Of a stretch of 64,000 nt of DNA, positions 11,349-23,641 are shown piece by piece. Where the stretch lies: positions 1-64,000 of the forward strand of contig WHVD01000039.1 of NCBI GenBank assembly GCA_015178975.1, given 5' to 3'. The notes beneath the pieces were generated by a model, which was not told the DNA's origin, searched no databases, and saw nothing but the letters and a program-made list of their open reading frames with translations. Within the stretch, counting starts at the first letter, position 1; the number at the start of each line of letters is the position of its first letter. This DNA is from Hysterangium stoloniferum. Taxonomy: Eukaryota; Basidiomycota; Agaricomycetes; Hysterangiales; Hysterangiaceae. A program made the translations under genes and the position numbers.

Positions 11349-11542
11349 AGGTGGGACTAATACTACATATTGTGTATGAATATACCCTGAGCTGTGAGGC
11401 TTAGTACCACCCTTTGAACAAGTTGTGCCACTTACTGTATGCACACTTGATAGTGAGTAGTATAACTTGTTCAAAAGGTAGTGTTAGGCCTCACAACTCA
11501 GGTGATGTTTAGATACAATACATAGTATTAATTCTACCACCT
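11349..11542. repeat. Foldback (hairpin) element of about 194 bp
   Basis: The left arm (from 11,349: GGTGGGACTAATACTAC ... CTGAGCTGTGAGG ... TTTGAACAAGTTGT) pairs with the right arm ending near 11,542 (AACTTGTTCAAA ... CCTCACAACTCAGG ... TACCACC). Both arms together span nearly the whole segment, leaving a loop of about 15 bp around 11,445. This is the shape of a foldback MITE or a long hairpin. I cannot fix a target duplication. Confidence 0.75.
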
Positions 11543-11734
11543 TATATGAAAATATAGAGAGAACTGAATGAAGAGGAACCATTGCAATGATATTTCACTG
11601 AATATGAAATAGCCTCTCATAAGGCCAAGTATATACATAAATATATAGATCCATACAATATCATCCACGTAGCTTGTCGTCGTCCTGAGGTGGTAACGGG
11701 GAGAGAGTGATGGTCCCTTACTGTGTGATATGTG

Positions 11735-13680
11735 TGATATGCTGCCAGTGGGTGTTGTTACTTTGGTCCCAGTATTTTTCTAGGCCAATATTGAGTGGTA
11801 GTGACCTTACTGATTGCTTGGCCATTGGGGGTAGTAGGAATCCACTTCATTCCCCCCAGTTCAAACCCCTAAAAGAATGTTAGGATTCAGTTTCACTCAG
11901 TAGCTGGTATAGTTTCAATTGTCTGTCCTCGGTCTACTGGAGCGACTCAAAGTTTGGTTTCAGGTCAGAGTTTGACACGTATTGTGCAATCTTACTAAGA
12001 ATCATGCGGCACAGCCTTGTCCATCAAGCCTCATCTATTGGTCAAGGTCCCAGTTCGAACGTATATCTGTTGGATGAGCAGAGGAGAACGCAAAAACGCA
12101 GTGGGTGAGGAATACCACACCAGACGATCAGGAATGATGCAAAATGCTCCCCCCGTCGACCTATGCTCCAAGCTCTATGTGGTGACGTGAGAGTGTATAA
12201 GCAGTACTTCAAGTTTGTTTAATTAGCACTCATACTATCCAAATTACAATGCGTTAATGCGCGTTTTTAATATATATATATATATATTGTCTATCGTGAG
12301 CAATCTCCAGAAGCATTATTATATTCATAAGTATAAAGGTTTGACAGAGACGTCACAGCAGGACAATTAACAAGGCAGAAAAGAAAGGTACAAGATGGTA
12401 TTATTCTTTGCTTTATTCTTTGAGATGGCATTTTAGTCATAATTGGATAATCGATTTTTATCGCCCTTCAGAGTCACACCGTTTACAAGGTTCCACAGTT
12501 ACTAATGACGGTTGTTTCCTTGGGGGGCGCCATATCCAGATCCAAGTGCCTTTATTTGCTTCACGAGCTGTAAATCGACTTAATATGTCGGCTGATATTG
12601 AGAATGAATATACCTCTCGGCCCTCAACGACTTCTCCAAACACACAGTGCTTCCCGTCGAGCCACTAAAAATATTAGAGATTGGTTCTACTACTGAAGAT
12701 ACAGCAGTGTAGGTGAGCTACACTGGTAGCAATGGTGGTAATGAAAAACTGGTTGGTGTGTGACATTGCGAGGCATGCGGTGGCCCGATGACGCACCTGA
12801 GAACCGTTGGTGTTAGCGCCCGAATTAGCCATGGAGAGGAGGAAAGGCCTTTCGTGTTTGAGCGTAAAGTTCTCGTCTAAAAAGGGAATGATTGATATAT
12901 AGATCGATATTTCCACAACATGAACGACATTAACCTAAAAAGCTCTGGCCATATATTGATCTGCCATCGGTTGCGTTGTGTTTGGCAAAGTCACCGCCTA
13001 CAATAATTGTCAGCTGTGATTATACTTAGAAATGGCGTAACAAAATACCTTGAATCGTGAACTCGCAGGATGCATGAGCTCTAATATAAATCACAAGATA
13101 AAAAATCAATCACCTGGGGGATAATAACGGCTTCCTGTATAGCCATAGCCGTTTTGACCAGTGCTTAACTCACGGAAATTTCGGGCAGTCTTGGGTACGA
13201 CATCATCGAAGAGTCTGAAGGTAATACGACCCCTGAAGCCATATCACCAAGCGAGTTTAATACAGTAAGCGTCGACTTACGCTGGCTTGCTGGCAACAGT
13301 AATTTCAAAGTACACATTGGGAGTCGCCATAATGAATGAGGAGTGGTTGCCTCAGCTAAATGTCTGGAAGTTCTCTGAGATGGAGGTTCAAAGCTACGGG
13401 GGTTGATCGAAGTTATAAGCTAGACGGAGTTTGGATTTTTGAACCGCCAGTTAGAAGCAGTTTGAAAAAGTAAGAATAACGCCTTTTATGGACCCCAATT
13501 ACACGTCTCTTCACCATATAAATCCAACCGCGATGGTTCCTGCCCAAGCGTGGCCCGGACCCAAGGCTACCATCCGCGTCAAGTACACGGTCAATCTTTA
13601 TTCGCGTAGTATTCCATCGAGTCTCCGAGAACTTGGTTGGGAGGAATGGAATGAATGTTCAGAGTTCTGATCTGCGCAAG
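11735..13680. repeat. Segmental duplication, copy 1 (cyclophilin segment)
   Basis: Almost the whole stretch matches 56,090-58,310 in the same orientation, from GTTGTTACTTTGGTCCCAGT to CGCGATGGTTCCTGCCCAA. It covers a non-coding downstream part and the cyclophilin gene with its 5' flank. Copy 2 carries about 450 bp near 56,195-56,640 that copy 1 lacks. By eye identity is above 90%. Downstream of the gene I see no second coding sequence. Confidence 0.9.
12483..13330 (-). pseudogene. Cyclophilin A pseudogene (copy 1)
   Basis: All eight exons of the intact gene at 57,217-58,072 can be followed: [36 protein letters not shown], a 13-nt micro-exon, [64 protein letters not shown] and the last exon. 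Compared with copy 2 it has an 8-bp deletion that removes the active-site FHR tripeptide, a Met-to-Thr change in the micro-exon, and one extra C in a C run in the last exon (six against five) that shifts the frame before the conserved ITNCGTL end. Two frameshifts and loss of the catalytic arginine make it a pseudogene. Confidence 0.85.
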
Positions 13681-13903
13681 TATGTGCCCTCAAAATTTCA
13701 TGTAGATATGACGGGAATTAACCGGGAAAAGCCTTAGCTCCAAAAATTTTTAGGATCCTCAGTAAAGACTTATTTTATATAAACTTTGCCAATCACTCAT
13801 CAAATCCTTAATGGATTCAATTAGTAAAAGTATTGGGATGGAATGGTTCTAACATTCAAATGTGAAATATGGGATGAATTCCTTTGAGATGATTTGGAAG
13901 TGA

Positions 13904-14015
13904 TGTTAAGTTCCATGTTGGGACTTATTCCATAACTATTGGGAAATAACCAGGAACTCAGATACTTCTGGGTAGGGTCAGGACTTGACTTTAGTGCTGC
14001 ACTACTACACAAATG
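13904..14015. mobile_element. Left part of an older LTR (family X) split by the Ty3 element
   Basis: Begins TGTTAAG and matches the solo LTR at 41,921-42,464 (ACTTATTCC, ACTATTGG, TAGGGTCAGGAC). The match stops exactly at the Ty3 insertion site and continues at 23,642. Nearly every CG of the 41.9-kb copy is TG or CA here. Confidence 0.8.
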
Positions 14016-14821
14016 TGTTATGACTGGAATTCCCCCCGACTCCAGGCACTAACTTATATGCACCAATTGTCAGTTTACCAGAATTCCTGCCGGACTCTGT
14101 ATGTCAGACTTGTCTATGTTCAACTTCATTACATTGTGTTTCAGTCACTGGAATACCCACTGGACTCTGTCCCTGTCTATGTCTGACCTCATCCCACACA
14201 TCAATCACTGGACCCCGCCCAGAAAACCCGTCATCCCTCTAACAGAGCCCCGTTCCCATTTTAGTCAAATGACCTGTCACGATTTGGACTCCGCTCCCAC
14301 TCCGTTTCCTGTTATGGTTTATGATTTGTCACAATTCGGACTCCACCCTGTTCTGTTCCATTCCTAACACCAAATTTGGTGTTTACTATTCTCGTTTTAT
14401 GTTTTGCTAGTTTCATTTCATTATTACTGGATTTAGTATGTCATTCATTCCACAGTCTATATAGTCTGGCAGATGTTGTACTTACAATCCAGTCAGAAAA
14501 TCAGCTTAGATTCCCCCCAGTAATCTAATACATTTTCCGCTCTAAACTCCTACTTGAATCACATCACTCATACTAGTCGGAGCCCACAGGCTCCGGCACA
14601 TCTATCTCTCTTACCTATCTCGACTCATGACCTCTTGACCCATGACCTCCAACCTACGACCCCTTGACCCATGAACCCTGCCTGGACTCCTTAGGATTCC
14701 CATCCACTTGTCTGAAATTGGACAACATGATCTTGCGAGGGTGCAGCCTATAAGCTGAAGCCAAGTCCTACTGGATATTCTGTGGGTTTCTCCGGAGACC
14801 TGCCGTATACGTACCCTAACA
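14016..14821 (+). repeat. 5' LTR of the Ty3/Gypsy element
   Basis: 806 bp, TGTTATGACT ... GTACCCTAACA. It pairs with the 3' LTR. It contains a TATA-like TCTATATAGT near 14,455 and, near its right end, the conserved block GCAGCCTATAAGCTGAAGCC shared with other LTR families in this window. Confidence 0.93.
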
Positions 14822-14839
14822 GTATTTTCTGACTAAGAC

Positions 14840-15766
14840 TTGCAGATTGTTTTCAATATGCCACCAAGAAGAAAAGCACACACACAGGCATCATTACCTG
14901 GACTGTCGGCTCTTCATTCCCTGTTAACTTTGTATACCAGTCAGACACTCTTGGACCAGCCAGAACCCATGGAAGAAGCCTGTATCAAAGAAGTCCTGGA
15001 AAACCAGGATGAATCTGAGCATGAGGACGAATCCGTGGCACAACAAGGGAAAAGGTGTTGAAAATCCTCTGTCCAGCGATCGACCACTGCTTTTGGATCC
15101 CGCCTCTGAGTATTTAGCAATCACTTTAGAAAGGTTGATAAATCATATGCTCGGAGAAGGCAAAAAGAAAGATCTGGAACCCCTGCGGTCAAAAGTCAAT
15201 GCTCCGGAACCCTTCATGGGTTCCAACCCAAACAAACTCTCTACTTTCCTCATGCAATGTCACTTCAATTTCCGCAATCAATCCACCGCATTCTCCACAG
15301 ACTCCCAAAAAGTCAACTACACACTTTTGTACTTGTCGGGATCCACATTGAAATGGTTTGAACTGGCTTTTAGTGGACTTTCTGAGGAAGAGCCACTTTG
15401 GCTCAAAGATTGGGATGCTTTTGTTGAGGAGCTTGAAACCAACTTTGGCCTGTATGACCCAACAGGAGAAGCCAAGAACAGTCTCACAAATCTTCATATG
15501 AAGGACATGCAGCACATCATGGACTACATTGTCCAATTCAATAATCTTGCAGCTTGTTGTCAGTGGGGCGATCCCACTCTCTGCCACCAATTCCATGCTG
15601 GTCTGCCATCCCACCTTAAAGATGATGTCTCAAAAGGAGAAGATGGCAAGCCAAAAACCCTGTCCTGTATGCACCTCAAAGCTCAAAATGCAGATGCACG
15701 TTATTGGGAACATCACATGGAAGTTGCCCGTGGGACCTCCACAGACAAAGTAAACAAGTCCACGGC
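14840..15766 (+). pseudogene. Ty3/Gypsy gag-like region (fossil)
   Basis: Encodes a retrotransposon capsid-like segment: PEPFMGSNPNKLSTFLMQC, FNFRNQSTAFSTDSQKV, LSGSTLKWFELAF and NFGLYDPTGEAKNSLTNL are the usual Ty3 gag landmarks. It stops being recognisable at 15,766 where the AT-rich insert begins. A zinc-knuckle region belonging to it is visible after the insert near 17,200. Broken; part of the element described above. Confidence 0.85.
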
Positions 15767-17000
15767 TGTGAGGTATCAACCTCATCTCATAATATTCTCT
15801 TAATTTTCTGTGAATTATTTAATATTTTTTCAAATTTATTGTATTTTTATTATATTTTTATTGTGAAATATAAGGCCTTATTCCTTTTAACTTCACATAA
15901 TAATAGCATATATGAGCTCATATAATGCTATTATATCTTATTTATTTTAATATAATTTCTAACTAATTATTTATATTTTATTTACTTGGTTATTGCTTTT
16001 CAGCACCTTGCTGTCTGCGCATTTTTGGAGTCACATGACCTATTAGATAAGCCTCCGGTGTCGGGATATCACACAAGTCATGAATGTGACTGTAATGACT
16101 TACTCAAGTCATTAATTGATTCCGCCGACTCATCGTTTGCTTCCATCCTGGGACTGTGGCCTTGAACCTTCATGTTCAAGCCAAAGGTTGAAACCCTTGT
16201 CTCAGAGAGGGGAATCATATGGTGAATAAAGGGTAAAAAATAAGTAGAATATGAGGTCATTATGACCTAAATAATGACCTCATAAAGTAAATAAATGATT
16301 TAATATTTAGTTATCAAAATGTATATAAGGAGGGCCAAGTGTCCAATAAAATCATCTATCACACACATATTTTACTGCACAGCTCAGAAGCTTATCTAAT
16401 CATCCTAAGGACAATAATAGCCTTAGTCTGATACACTAACTGCAAGCACTTACACTTGCAGAATCTTGAATCTTTGTCAGCAACTCTTGAACTTAGCCAA
16501 TCAATTAAGTTCCCCCAGCCTCACAGCTACCCTTTAGGCTTATTAATTACATAATAAACCTAATAAGTATCTAAGTATCCTTACTGGAATTCCCTGCCAA
16601 TACTAGATTATTCAAGGCCCAGCCCTAAGTTTATTGAATTAATCAAGTACAAGCACTCAAATAATCCAACACATATTATTTTCTCTATTAATAAATTATT
16701 TAACACCTTTTTAAATAACTATTAATAGTTACAAATAGGCATACAAGAATCCAAAGCTTTATATCAAGTCTCTGCTAAGTTACTGCGCATATATTCAGCT
16801 TCTAGCCCCTATTCTCAAGGAATAATTATTTTATTTGCTAAAAGAGTCATATATTGTTCTTTTGAACCTTTCAATAATCAAAATAAGCATTGATTTGAGT
16901 TGTTTAAGCTTCATAGTGCAGCTCATTAATCTATCAGTATTTAAATTACTGGACCTTTGCTTATTTTATTGCTGAAGCTCTGTGACACTATAGCATATAT
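15767..17000. mobile_element. AT-rich insert with copia-like LTR inside gag
   Basis: About 1.2 kb of AT-rich DNA separates the two parts of gag. Its first 759 bp (15,767-16,525) begin TGTGAGG and end CCTCACA, the inverted-end form of an LTR, and include TATATAAGG near 16,323. Beyond it the sequence is AT-rich without clear coding until an Asn/Ser/Lys-rich frame starting near 17,036 that merges with the gag tail. I see no clean target duplication, so the right boundary is approximate. I read it as an old copia-like fragment. Confidence 0.5.
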
Positions 17001-17229
17001 TGAGCTATCTAAGAGAATCCCCTGAATACATTACAATGGCCAATAAAACCAATAACAACAACTCATCAACCAGTGACCAGAACTCCACGCAATCTGACAA
17101 GAAGAATGATAAAAAGTCTTCTAACAACAACAACAACAACAAAGGTCAACAGTCTGGGCAAACTCAGACCCGATGGCAAATTGACCCCACAGGAAAGACA
17201 ACATCGTATGGACAATAACCTCTGTCTCT

Positions 17230-19420
17230 TGTGAGGGAAACCCGGTCATCGAGTCCCAGAATGTCTGCTGGCAAAAGCAAACTCTGCAAACGGTCGAACA
17301 GCCAAGACCTCCACGGAAGCCCCATCAAAGGACAAACTGGCTTCCGACTCAAAAAAAGAGTGAGCAACCCCATGGACTCCACATGGGTTGGGGGTTGCAT
17401 TCCCTCTCCACACATTCAAGAGTTTACCCACTTCAATGCATCCGCTCTTTCACATCCTGATTCATTTTTCATTAAACTTATGTCTAATGTGATTCCAAAA
17501 TTCATTTTTTCAGCTCTTATAGATTCTGGCTTGACTCATTGTTTTTTAGATACAAAATTCATACAAAAAAAATCTTTGTCAACTTATCCGATAAATACCA
17601 TTCGGCCTCCACCTCTTCGATGGCACAAGTAATTCGGTTGTCACCCAAGCTTGTGATTTATCCATCTGTTTCCCATGTGGAACATCTCAGTTGGTCACTT
17701 TCTATGTGACCTAGTTAGACTTAAGTTGCTTGGTGGTCCTAGGACTCAACTGGCTTACCCGCTACAATCTGTTGATTGACTGGATAGCTAACAGTATAAC
17801 ATTCTGGACTCCCGTGGCAGCCAAGGAAACTGCACCTGACCCAGCCTCCATGGCACCCATGGCCTTCCTGCCACCTGCAGTCTTGAGGATTCCTGTGATC
17901 CCTATGGCATCCATGGCTTCCCCGGAACCCATGGCACCTCCATCTATTTCTCTGATTAATGCTACAGCTTTTATTAGGGCTACAAAAATGGATGGGTCCC
18001 AGGTGTTCACTATCAACCTAAAAATTGATGAAGCAACTGGACATTTTTCAACCCCAGTATCCGCATCTGAGCAAGCCACTGACCTAGAAGGTGTCCTGGA
18101 GAAATATCATGACTTCGCAGATGTTTTTAGCAAGTGAAAAGCTGACCGGCCTCCACCCCACAGAGAATACAACTTAAAAATTGATCTCAAAGATGGCACC
18201 CAGCCACCCCTAGGACATATTTACCCACTCTCATCCACGGAACTCTCCCCAATCCACAATTTCCTGGATGAACATTTGTCCATAGGTTTTATCAGACCCT
18301 CAAAGTCTCCTTTTGGAGCACCTGTTCTGTTTGTCAGAAAAAAGGATGGATCCCTTAGATTATGTGTTGATTTTAGAGGACTCAATGCTGTCACCAAAAA
18401 GGATAAGTATCCACTTCCACTTATATCTGATCTGCTTGATGCTCTGTGGAATGCCCAGATTTACACCAAAATAGATCTCAAACACGCCTATTGTTTGGTC
18501 CAGATCACCGCAGGTGACGAATGGAAAACCACTTTTAGAACCCATTATGGGGCCTTTGAGTGGCTAGTGATGCCCTTTGGACTCACCAATGCTCCATCTG
18601 TTTTTCAACGTTTTATCAACAACATTTTCTCCAACATGCTCAATGTATGCATTATTGTTTACTTGGACGACATTCTTATCTACTCCGAGGATCCAGTGGG
18701 ACATGACAAACAAGTCCATGAAGTTCTCCAGAGACTCAGACAACATGGTTTATTCGTGAATGGTAAAAAATGTACTTTTGACACAGACACTGTGGAATAC
18801 CTGGGTTTCATAATGGGACCTGACGGACTCTGCATGGATGAAACTAAAGTGCAAGTCATCAAAGATTGGCCTGAACCCCAAAAAGTTAAAGATATACAAT
18901 CCTTCCTTGGCTTTGCCAATTTTTCCAGACGGTTTTACAGACAGTTTATCCACAGATATTCTGACATCATGGTTCCCCTTACCCATCTTACATGTAAGGA
19001 TACTCTGTGGAATTTTAACGATAAGTGTCAAAAAGCTTTCAATCTTTTAAAAATTCTTTTTCTTCAGCTCCTATTCTGTCACATTGGAAACCAGAATTCC
19101 CGCTCATTGTTGAAACGGATGCCTCAGACTATGCACTTGGAGCCATTCTCTCTATCCAGGACTCTGATGGAGAAGTCCACTCCGTGGCTTTTCTGTCCCA
19201 GACTTTTACTGGAGCAGAGCTCAATTACAATTTCATGATAAGGAACTCCTGGCAATTGTTTCAGCTTTCAAAGCATGGCAACACTACTTGGAAGGCTCGG
19301 GAACTCCAATTGACGTTGTAACAGATCACAAAAACCTGGAATACTTTTCTACTATAACAATTTTGACCTGTCGGCAGGCCCACTGGTCTGAATATCTATA
19401 TGCTTTCAATATGATTATCC
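17230..19420 (+). pseudogene. Ty3/Gypsy protease, reverse transcriptase and RNase H (fossil)
   Basis: Protease motif ALIDSGLTHCF near 17,520. Reverse transcriptase from about 18,140: [57 protein letters not shown] and the active-site [11 protein letters not shown], followed by the thumb and connection. RNase H with [13 protein letters not shown] from about 19,100. Family assignment to Ty3/Gypsy is secure from the YLDD context and domain order. Broken and spread over frames. Confidence 0.92.
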
Positions 19421-19542
19421 ATTTTTGACCTGGCCATATCGGCAGCAAACCTGACACTTTAACTAGACGATGGGACATCTATCCTAAAGAGGGGAGCAAT
19501 GACTATGCCACAGTAAACCTGCACAACCTGAAACCTATTTTC

Positions 19543-21060
19543 ATGAATCAGCAACTTACCGCATCAGTCTGCACAACTTTCCTCGTCAACTCTATTGTCT
19601 GTGGAATTATCATCATGGATATTGAGAAGTTACATCAAGATATTCTATTGGCAATTCTGCTAGACCCGATTACTGAAGCTCACCTTGACAATCCTGTGGA
19701 CCCCGATCAACCCCGGTGGTCTCTTGATCAGCATGGTTTCATTAGACTTGACGATCAGATCTATGTACCAGACTCCAATGGCCTCCGCCTCAGGATCCTT
19801 CAGTACAAACATGACCATCCACTTTCAGGACATTTTGGATACAACAAAACTCTATCATTAATAAGAAGAGAATATACTTGGCCCAGACTCCGTGGATTCA
19901 TTAAGCACTATTGTAAATCTTGCATAACTTGTCCCCACTTGAAATCTCAACGATACAAGCCATATGGCCTTTTGAAACAACTCCCAGTACTGGAACACCT
20001 GTGGAATTCTATCTCAATGGATTTCATTGAACACCTACTGGACTCTGAAGGCTTTTCCGCCATTCTAGCCATTGTTGACAGATTCTCAAAACAAGGTATA
20101 TTCATCCCTACACATGATACAATTACATCCCTGCAGTTAGTGGAACTTTTCATTGTCCACATATTTTCCAAGCACAGAGTTCCATCCCATGTAACTTCCA
20201 ATCGAGGATCAGAGTTCGTGTCTCACTTCTTTAGATCCCTCAGGAAATCCTTGGACATGAAACTACATTTCACATCCAGACATCACCTGGAAGGTGACAG
20301 ACAAACTGAACCCGTCAATCAGACATTGGAACCATATCTCCATGTGTATTGCAACTATCAACAGAACAATTGGAAATCCTTGTTACCACTTTCAGAATTT
20401 GCTTACAACAATGCACCCTCGGCCACTACTGGCATTTCCTCATTCTTTGCAAATAAAGGATACAATCCAAATATTACAGTACATCCAGAACAAAATCTCA
20501 CCTCTGCTCACACTCGAGAGTTCACCACGGACCTCCACAAGCTCCACGAGGAACTCCAGAATGCAATAAAGTCCACCCAAGAGCAATATCAACATTCAGT
20601 GGACAAACACTGGATTCTGCCACCAAACTTCAAGATTGGCGACTGGGTTTTTGTCAAAGCTCAATTCTTTCATACTACATCCATCAAAAAAGCTTGCTGA
20701 AAAATATTTAGGTCCATTTGAAATTATCACACAAGTAGGTTCAGTCTCTTGGACCCTACGGCTTCCAGATAGTATGCATGCGGTACACCTGGTATTTCAT
20801 GTTTCTATGCTAGAACCTTGTACTGCTAACACTATACCGGATCATGTGCAATCTCCACCCCCTCCAGTCATTAATTGATGGAGAATTCAAGTTTGAAATC
20901 TCACAAATTTTAGATTCAAAAATTGACATGCATTGATGCACTTGTAAACTGCTTTACTTGGTCAAGTGGGCAGGTTACAAAGGCACCGATGAAGAAACCT
21001 CATGGATTTTGGCCACGGAACTCGGTAATGCCATGGAAATCATTACTGACTTTCATACAG
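19543..21060 (+). pseudogene. Ty3/Gypsy integrase and chromodomain (fossil)
   Basis: The integrase has an HHCC zinc domain (HDHPLSGHFGYNKT, then CKSCITCPHLK), the core SMDFIEHL ... AIVDRFSKQ ... TSNRGSEFVS, and a C-terminal domain with NFKIGDWVFVKA. After it (about 20,936-21,060) a chromodomain-like reading LVKWAGYKGTDEETSW marks the element as a chromovirus, a lineage that targets heterochromatin through this domain. Broken like the rest of the element. Confidence 0.9.
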
Positions 21061-21330
21061 CTTACCCACTCAAACCTGGACCACTATCTTCTCTCTGACT
21101 GCACTCCGTGGACCCCATGTTATGTTTGGACTTATTTTCATTATTCCCTGTCGCCCTATGTCTCTCTTTGCTTTTACAGGTTCTGACATGTCTTTCAAGT
21201 CCCTAAGTGGATTCTCTGCAGACTTTGATTTTGACTTTGACTTTGATCTTATGTTTTTCACACTTTACTTTTACTTTCAAAAATTATTACTATTAAACTT
21301 TTATTTTATTTCCTCAATCTACATTTATGG

Positions 21331-21704
21331 CACTGGAGGCACCCCAATGTTTTGGGAGTTTAAAAACCTTCCAAAAATCCTAATATTTGGCCAACTTTTC
21401 TAAGAATTCTTTGAACTAATAAATTGTTTAAAATTTTTAAGTTTTAGTAGGATTTTCCAAAGTGAAAATCATATCTGAAAACCTTGAAAATTTGTATCAA
21501 GAAACTCTGACTGATGATATTTCCTCAGATTTTCTAATACAAATATTTAAAGTTTTCAGATATGATTTTCCAGTGTGGAAAATCCTGCTAAAACTTAAAA
21601 TTTTCAATAAATTTATCAGTTCAAAGAATTCTCAGAAAATTTGGCCACATAGTAGGATTTTCAGAAGGTTTTTTAACTCCAAAAACATTGGGGTGCCTCC
21701 AGTG
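21331..21704. mobile_element. Foldback CACTA-type MITE, 374 bp
   Basis: Ends CACTGGAGGCACCCC and its reverse complement, with the inverted arms extending over most of the length (the TTTTGGGAGTTTAAAAACCTT and GGATTTTCC blocks pair with their mirror on the right). Flanked by TGG (21,328-21,330 and 21,705-21,707). A CACT start with a 3-bp duplication is the CACTA/CMC signature. It contains no gene, so it is non-autonomous. It sits between the chromodomain and the antisense ORF of the Ty3 element. Confidence 0.85.
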
Positions 21705-22620
21705 TGGGGCTATGTTCCTGCCCAACCTCAGCCATCTCCTGAGGAAGCTCCACTACCTCTGCAGGCACCCCATCCTCATCCGATCCAGTGTCCTCGGAAC
21801 TCCTGGCTTGCACCTCCTCATAAATATACCCACCGAACTCCATGAGGAACTTCCAAAACTCTGAGCAGAGTCCATGGAGCTCATTCACCACTACAATTTG
21901 GACCTTGTTGCTTTTTCGGAGCAACTCGTTCTGGGCCTCAATGCCCTCGGCAATCTGCCCCAACACGTCATCCAACCCGGACATCCCATCTGTCCCGCTA
22001 ACATCCCACACCCTGGATCCCATGGGTTGCTTGTGGAAGAATGAGCACCTCACCTTGAGGTGTGCACACTGGTAGCATCCCAGTCCCCACCTGGACTTTC
22101 GATTGCACTCCATGTTCCAGTCATTGCAACCAGAACACTGGATCGTTCTGTGTCGGTAGGCGGACTGGTGCCATCTTCCTTGCCTTCTGTTAATGTGGTT
22201 AGTTCCCTGGACACTCCCATGGACCTCAGACTTGCCATTTGGGGGCTCTCCAGCTTCCCCTCAGACTCTGATTCAACCTCTGTCACTTTGCACTGAAAAT
22301 ACTAAGTCAGTTAAACTCAACAAGTTGAAACATTGGGACTTACTTTGCCTGCGGCAACTGCGGCCCTGTCCGCAGCTGCCCGGGCTTTTTCTGCGGCCAC
22401 CCACGCAGCCTCCTCCTCATCTCTCTTCTTCTGCCTCTCCACCTCTTCCTCCACCTCCCTTGCCTCCTTTTCTGCCTCTTCACGTTGTCAGTGCTGTTCC
22501 TCTCACTGCACCAGTATTTGGGCTGCGCTGAGTGGCACCCGATATGGAGTGGTCGTGGAAGGCCCAGTGGTCAGCATGGGATGTCTTGGCATTGGCTTGG
22601 GTCCCATTGTGGCAAGATGG
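21705..22620 (-). pseudogene. Antisense accessory ORF of the Ty3 element
   Basis: Opposite to the element's own genes. It reads MGPKPMPRHPML near 22,605, a long Glu/Ala/Arg coiled-coil stretch (REEAEKEAREVEEEVERQ), a likely intron with GTAAGT ... TTTTCAG near 22,345-22,290, then a cysteine array of form C-x2-C-x6-C-x9-C-x2-C-x6-C (CNDWNMEC, CYQCAHLKVRC) and an acidic tail. This layout recurs in mushroom hypothetical proteins. Its role is unknown. It may be an acquired gene or an antisense regulator. It belongs to the fossil and is broken. Confidence 0.55.
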
Positions 22621-22800
22621 GGGTAATAAAGAAGAAGAAACTTTCATTTTTTCAAAATTTTATATAGGCTCGTCGCGTCTGAACCTTACCTTCCAGATCA
22701 CTTGACTCTTTGACACATACGTGTAACTGACATGACCTTTGACACATGCGTGTAGCCGACAAGAACCTTATTGAGGTCTAGAGCCTCTTTGGGACTTCGG

Positions 22801-22816
22801 CATAAAGGGAGGGTAC
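22801..22816 (+). other. Polypurine tract
   Basis: ATAAAGGGAGGGTAC directly precedes the 3' LTR, the expected site and composition for priming plus-strand DNA synthesis. Confidence 0.7.
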
Positions 22817-23641
22817 TGTTATGACTGGAATTCCCGCCAGACTCCGGGCACTAACTTATATGCAACCACACCCTATATACACCAATTGTCAGTTTACTGG
22901 AATTCCTGCTGGACTCTGCACGTCAGACCTGTCTATGTTCAACTTCATTACATTGTGTTTCAGTCACTGGAATACCTGCTGGACTCCATCCCTGTCTATG
23001 CCCGACCTCGTCCCATGCATCAGTCACTGGACCCCGCTCAGAAAACCCATCATCCCTCTGACAGAGCCCCATTCCCATTTTAGTCAAATGACCTGTCACA
23101 ATTGGGACTCCACTCCCCCTCCATTTCCCATTATGGTTTTTATATTTGTCACAATTCAGACTCCGCTCCGTTCTGTCCTGTTCCTAACACCAAATTTGGT
23201 GTTTACTATTCTCGTTTTATGTTTTGCTAGTTTCGTTTCATTATTACTGGATTTAGTATGTCATTCATTCCACAGTCTATATAGTCTGGCAGATGTTATA
23301 CATACAATCCAGTCAGAAAATCAGCTTAGATTCCCCCCAGTAATTTAATACATTTTCCACTCTAAACTCCTACCTGAATCACACCACTCACGCTAGTCAG
23401 AGCCCATGGGCTCTGGCATGTCTATCTCTCCCACCTATCTCAACTCACAACCTCTTGACCCACGACCTCTGACCTACGACCCCTCGACCCACGAACCCCG
23501 CAGAGACTCCCCTGGATTCCTGTCCACCTGTCTGAAATTGGACAACACAATCTCGCGAGGATGCAGCCTATAAGCTGAAGCCAAGCCCTACCAGATATTC
23601 CATGGGTTTCTCCAGAGACCCACTGTGTACGTACCCTAACA
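22817..23641 (+). repeat. 3' LTR of the Ty3/Gypsy element
   Basis: 825 bp, TGTTATGACT ... GTACCCTAACA, followed by the AAATG target duplication. Compared with the 5' LTR it has a ~17-bp extra segment near 22,863 and many transition differences. Confidence 0.93.

Larger units (their letters stand above)
14016..23641 (+). mobile_element. Ty3/Gypsy chromoviral LTR retrotransposon, nested insertions, broken
   Basis: A 9.6-kb fossil. LTRs of about 0.8 kb at both ends begin TGTTATGACTGG and end CCCTAACA. The host duplication AAATG lies at 14,011-14,015 and 23,642-23,646. Inside, in order, are gag-like, protease, reverse transcriptase, RNase H, integrase and chromodomain regions, then an antisense accessory ORF before the 3' LTR. 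It carries a copia-like insert (15,767-17,000) and a CACTA-type MITE (21,331-21,704). Reading needs several frames and I estimate at least half a dozen disruptions, so it is dead. The two LTRs differ by very roughly 10%, mostly transitions, and one has a ~17-bp indel, which points to an old insertion. Confidence 0.95.

Noticed and set aside
18276-19238. Reverse-transcriptase ORF as an active host-adapted gene
   Set aside because: It belongs to the Ty3 element whose other parts are clearly broken and whose LTRs have diverged.
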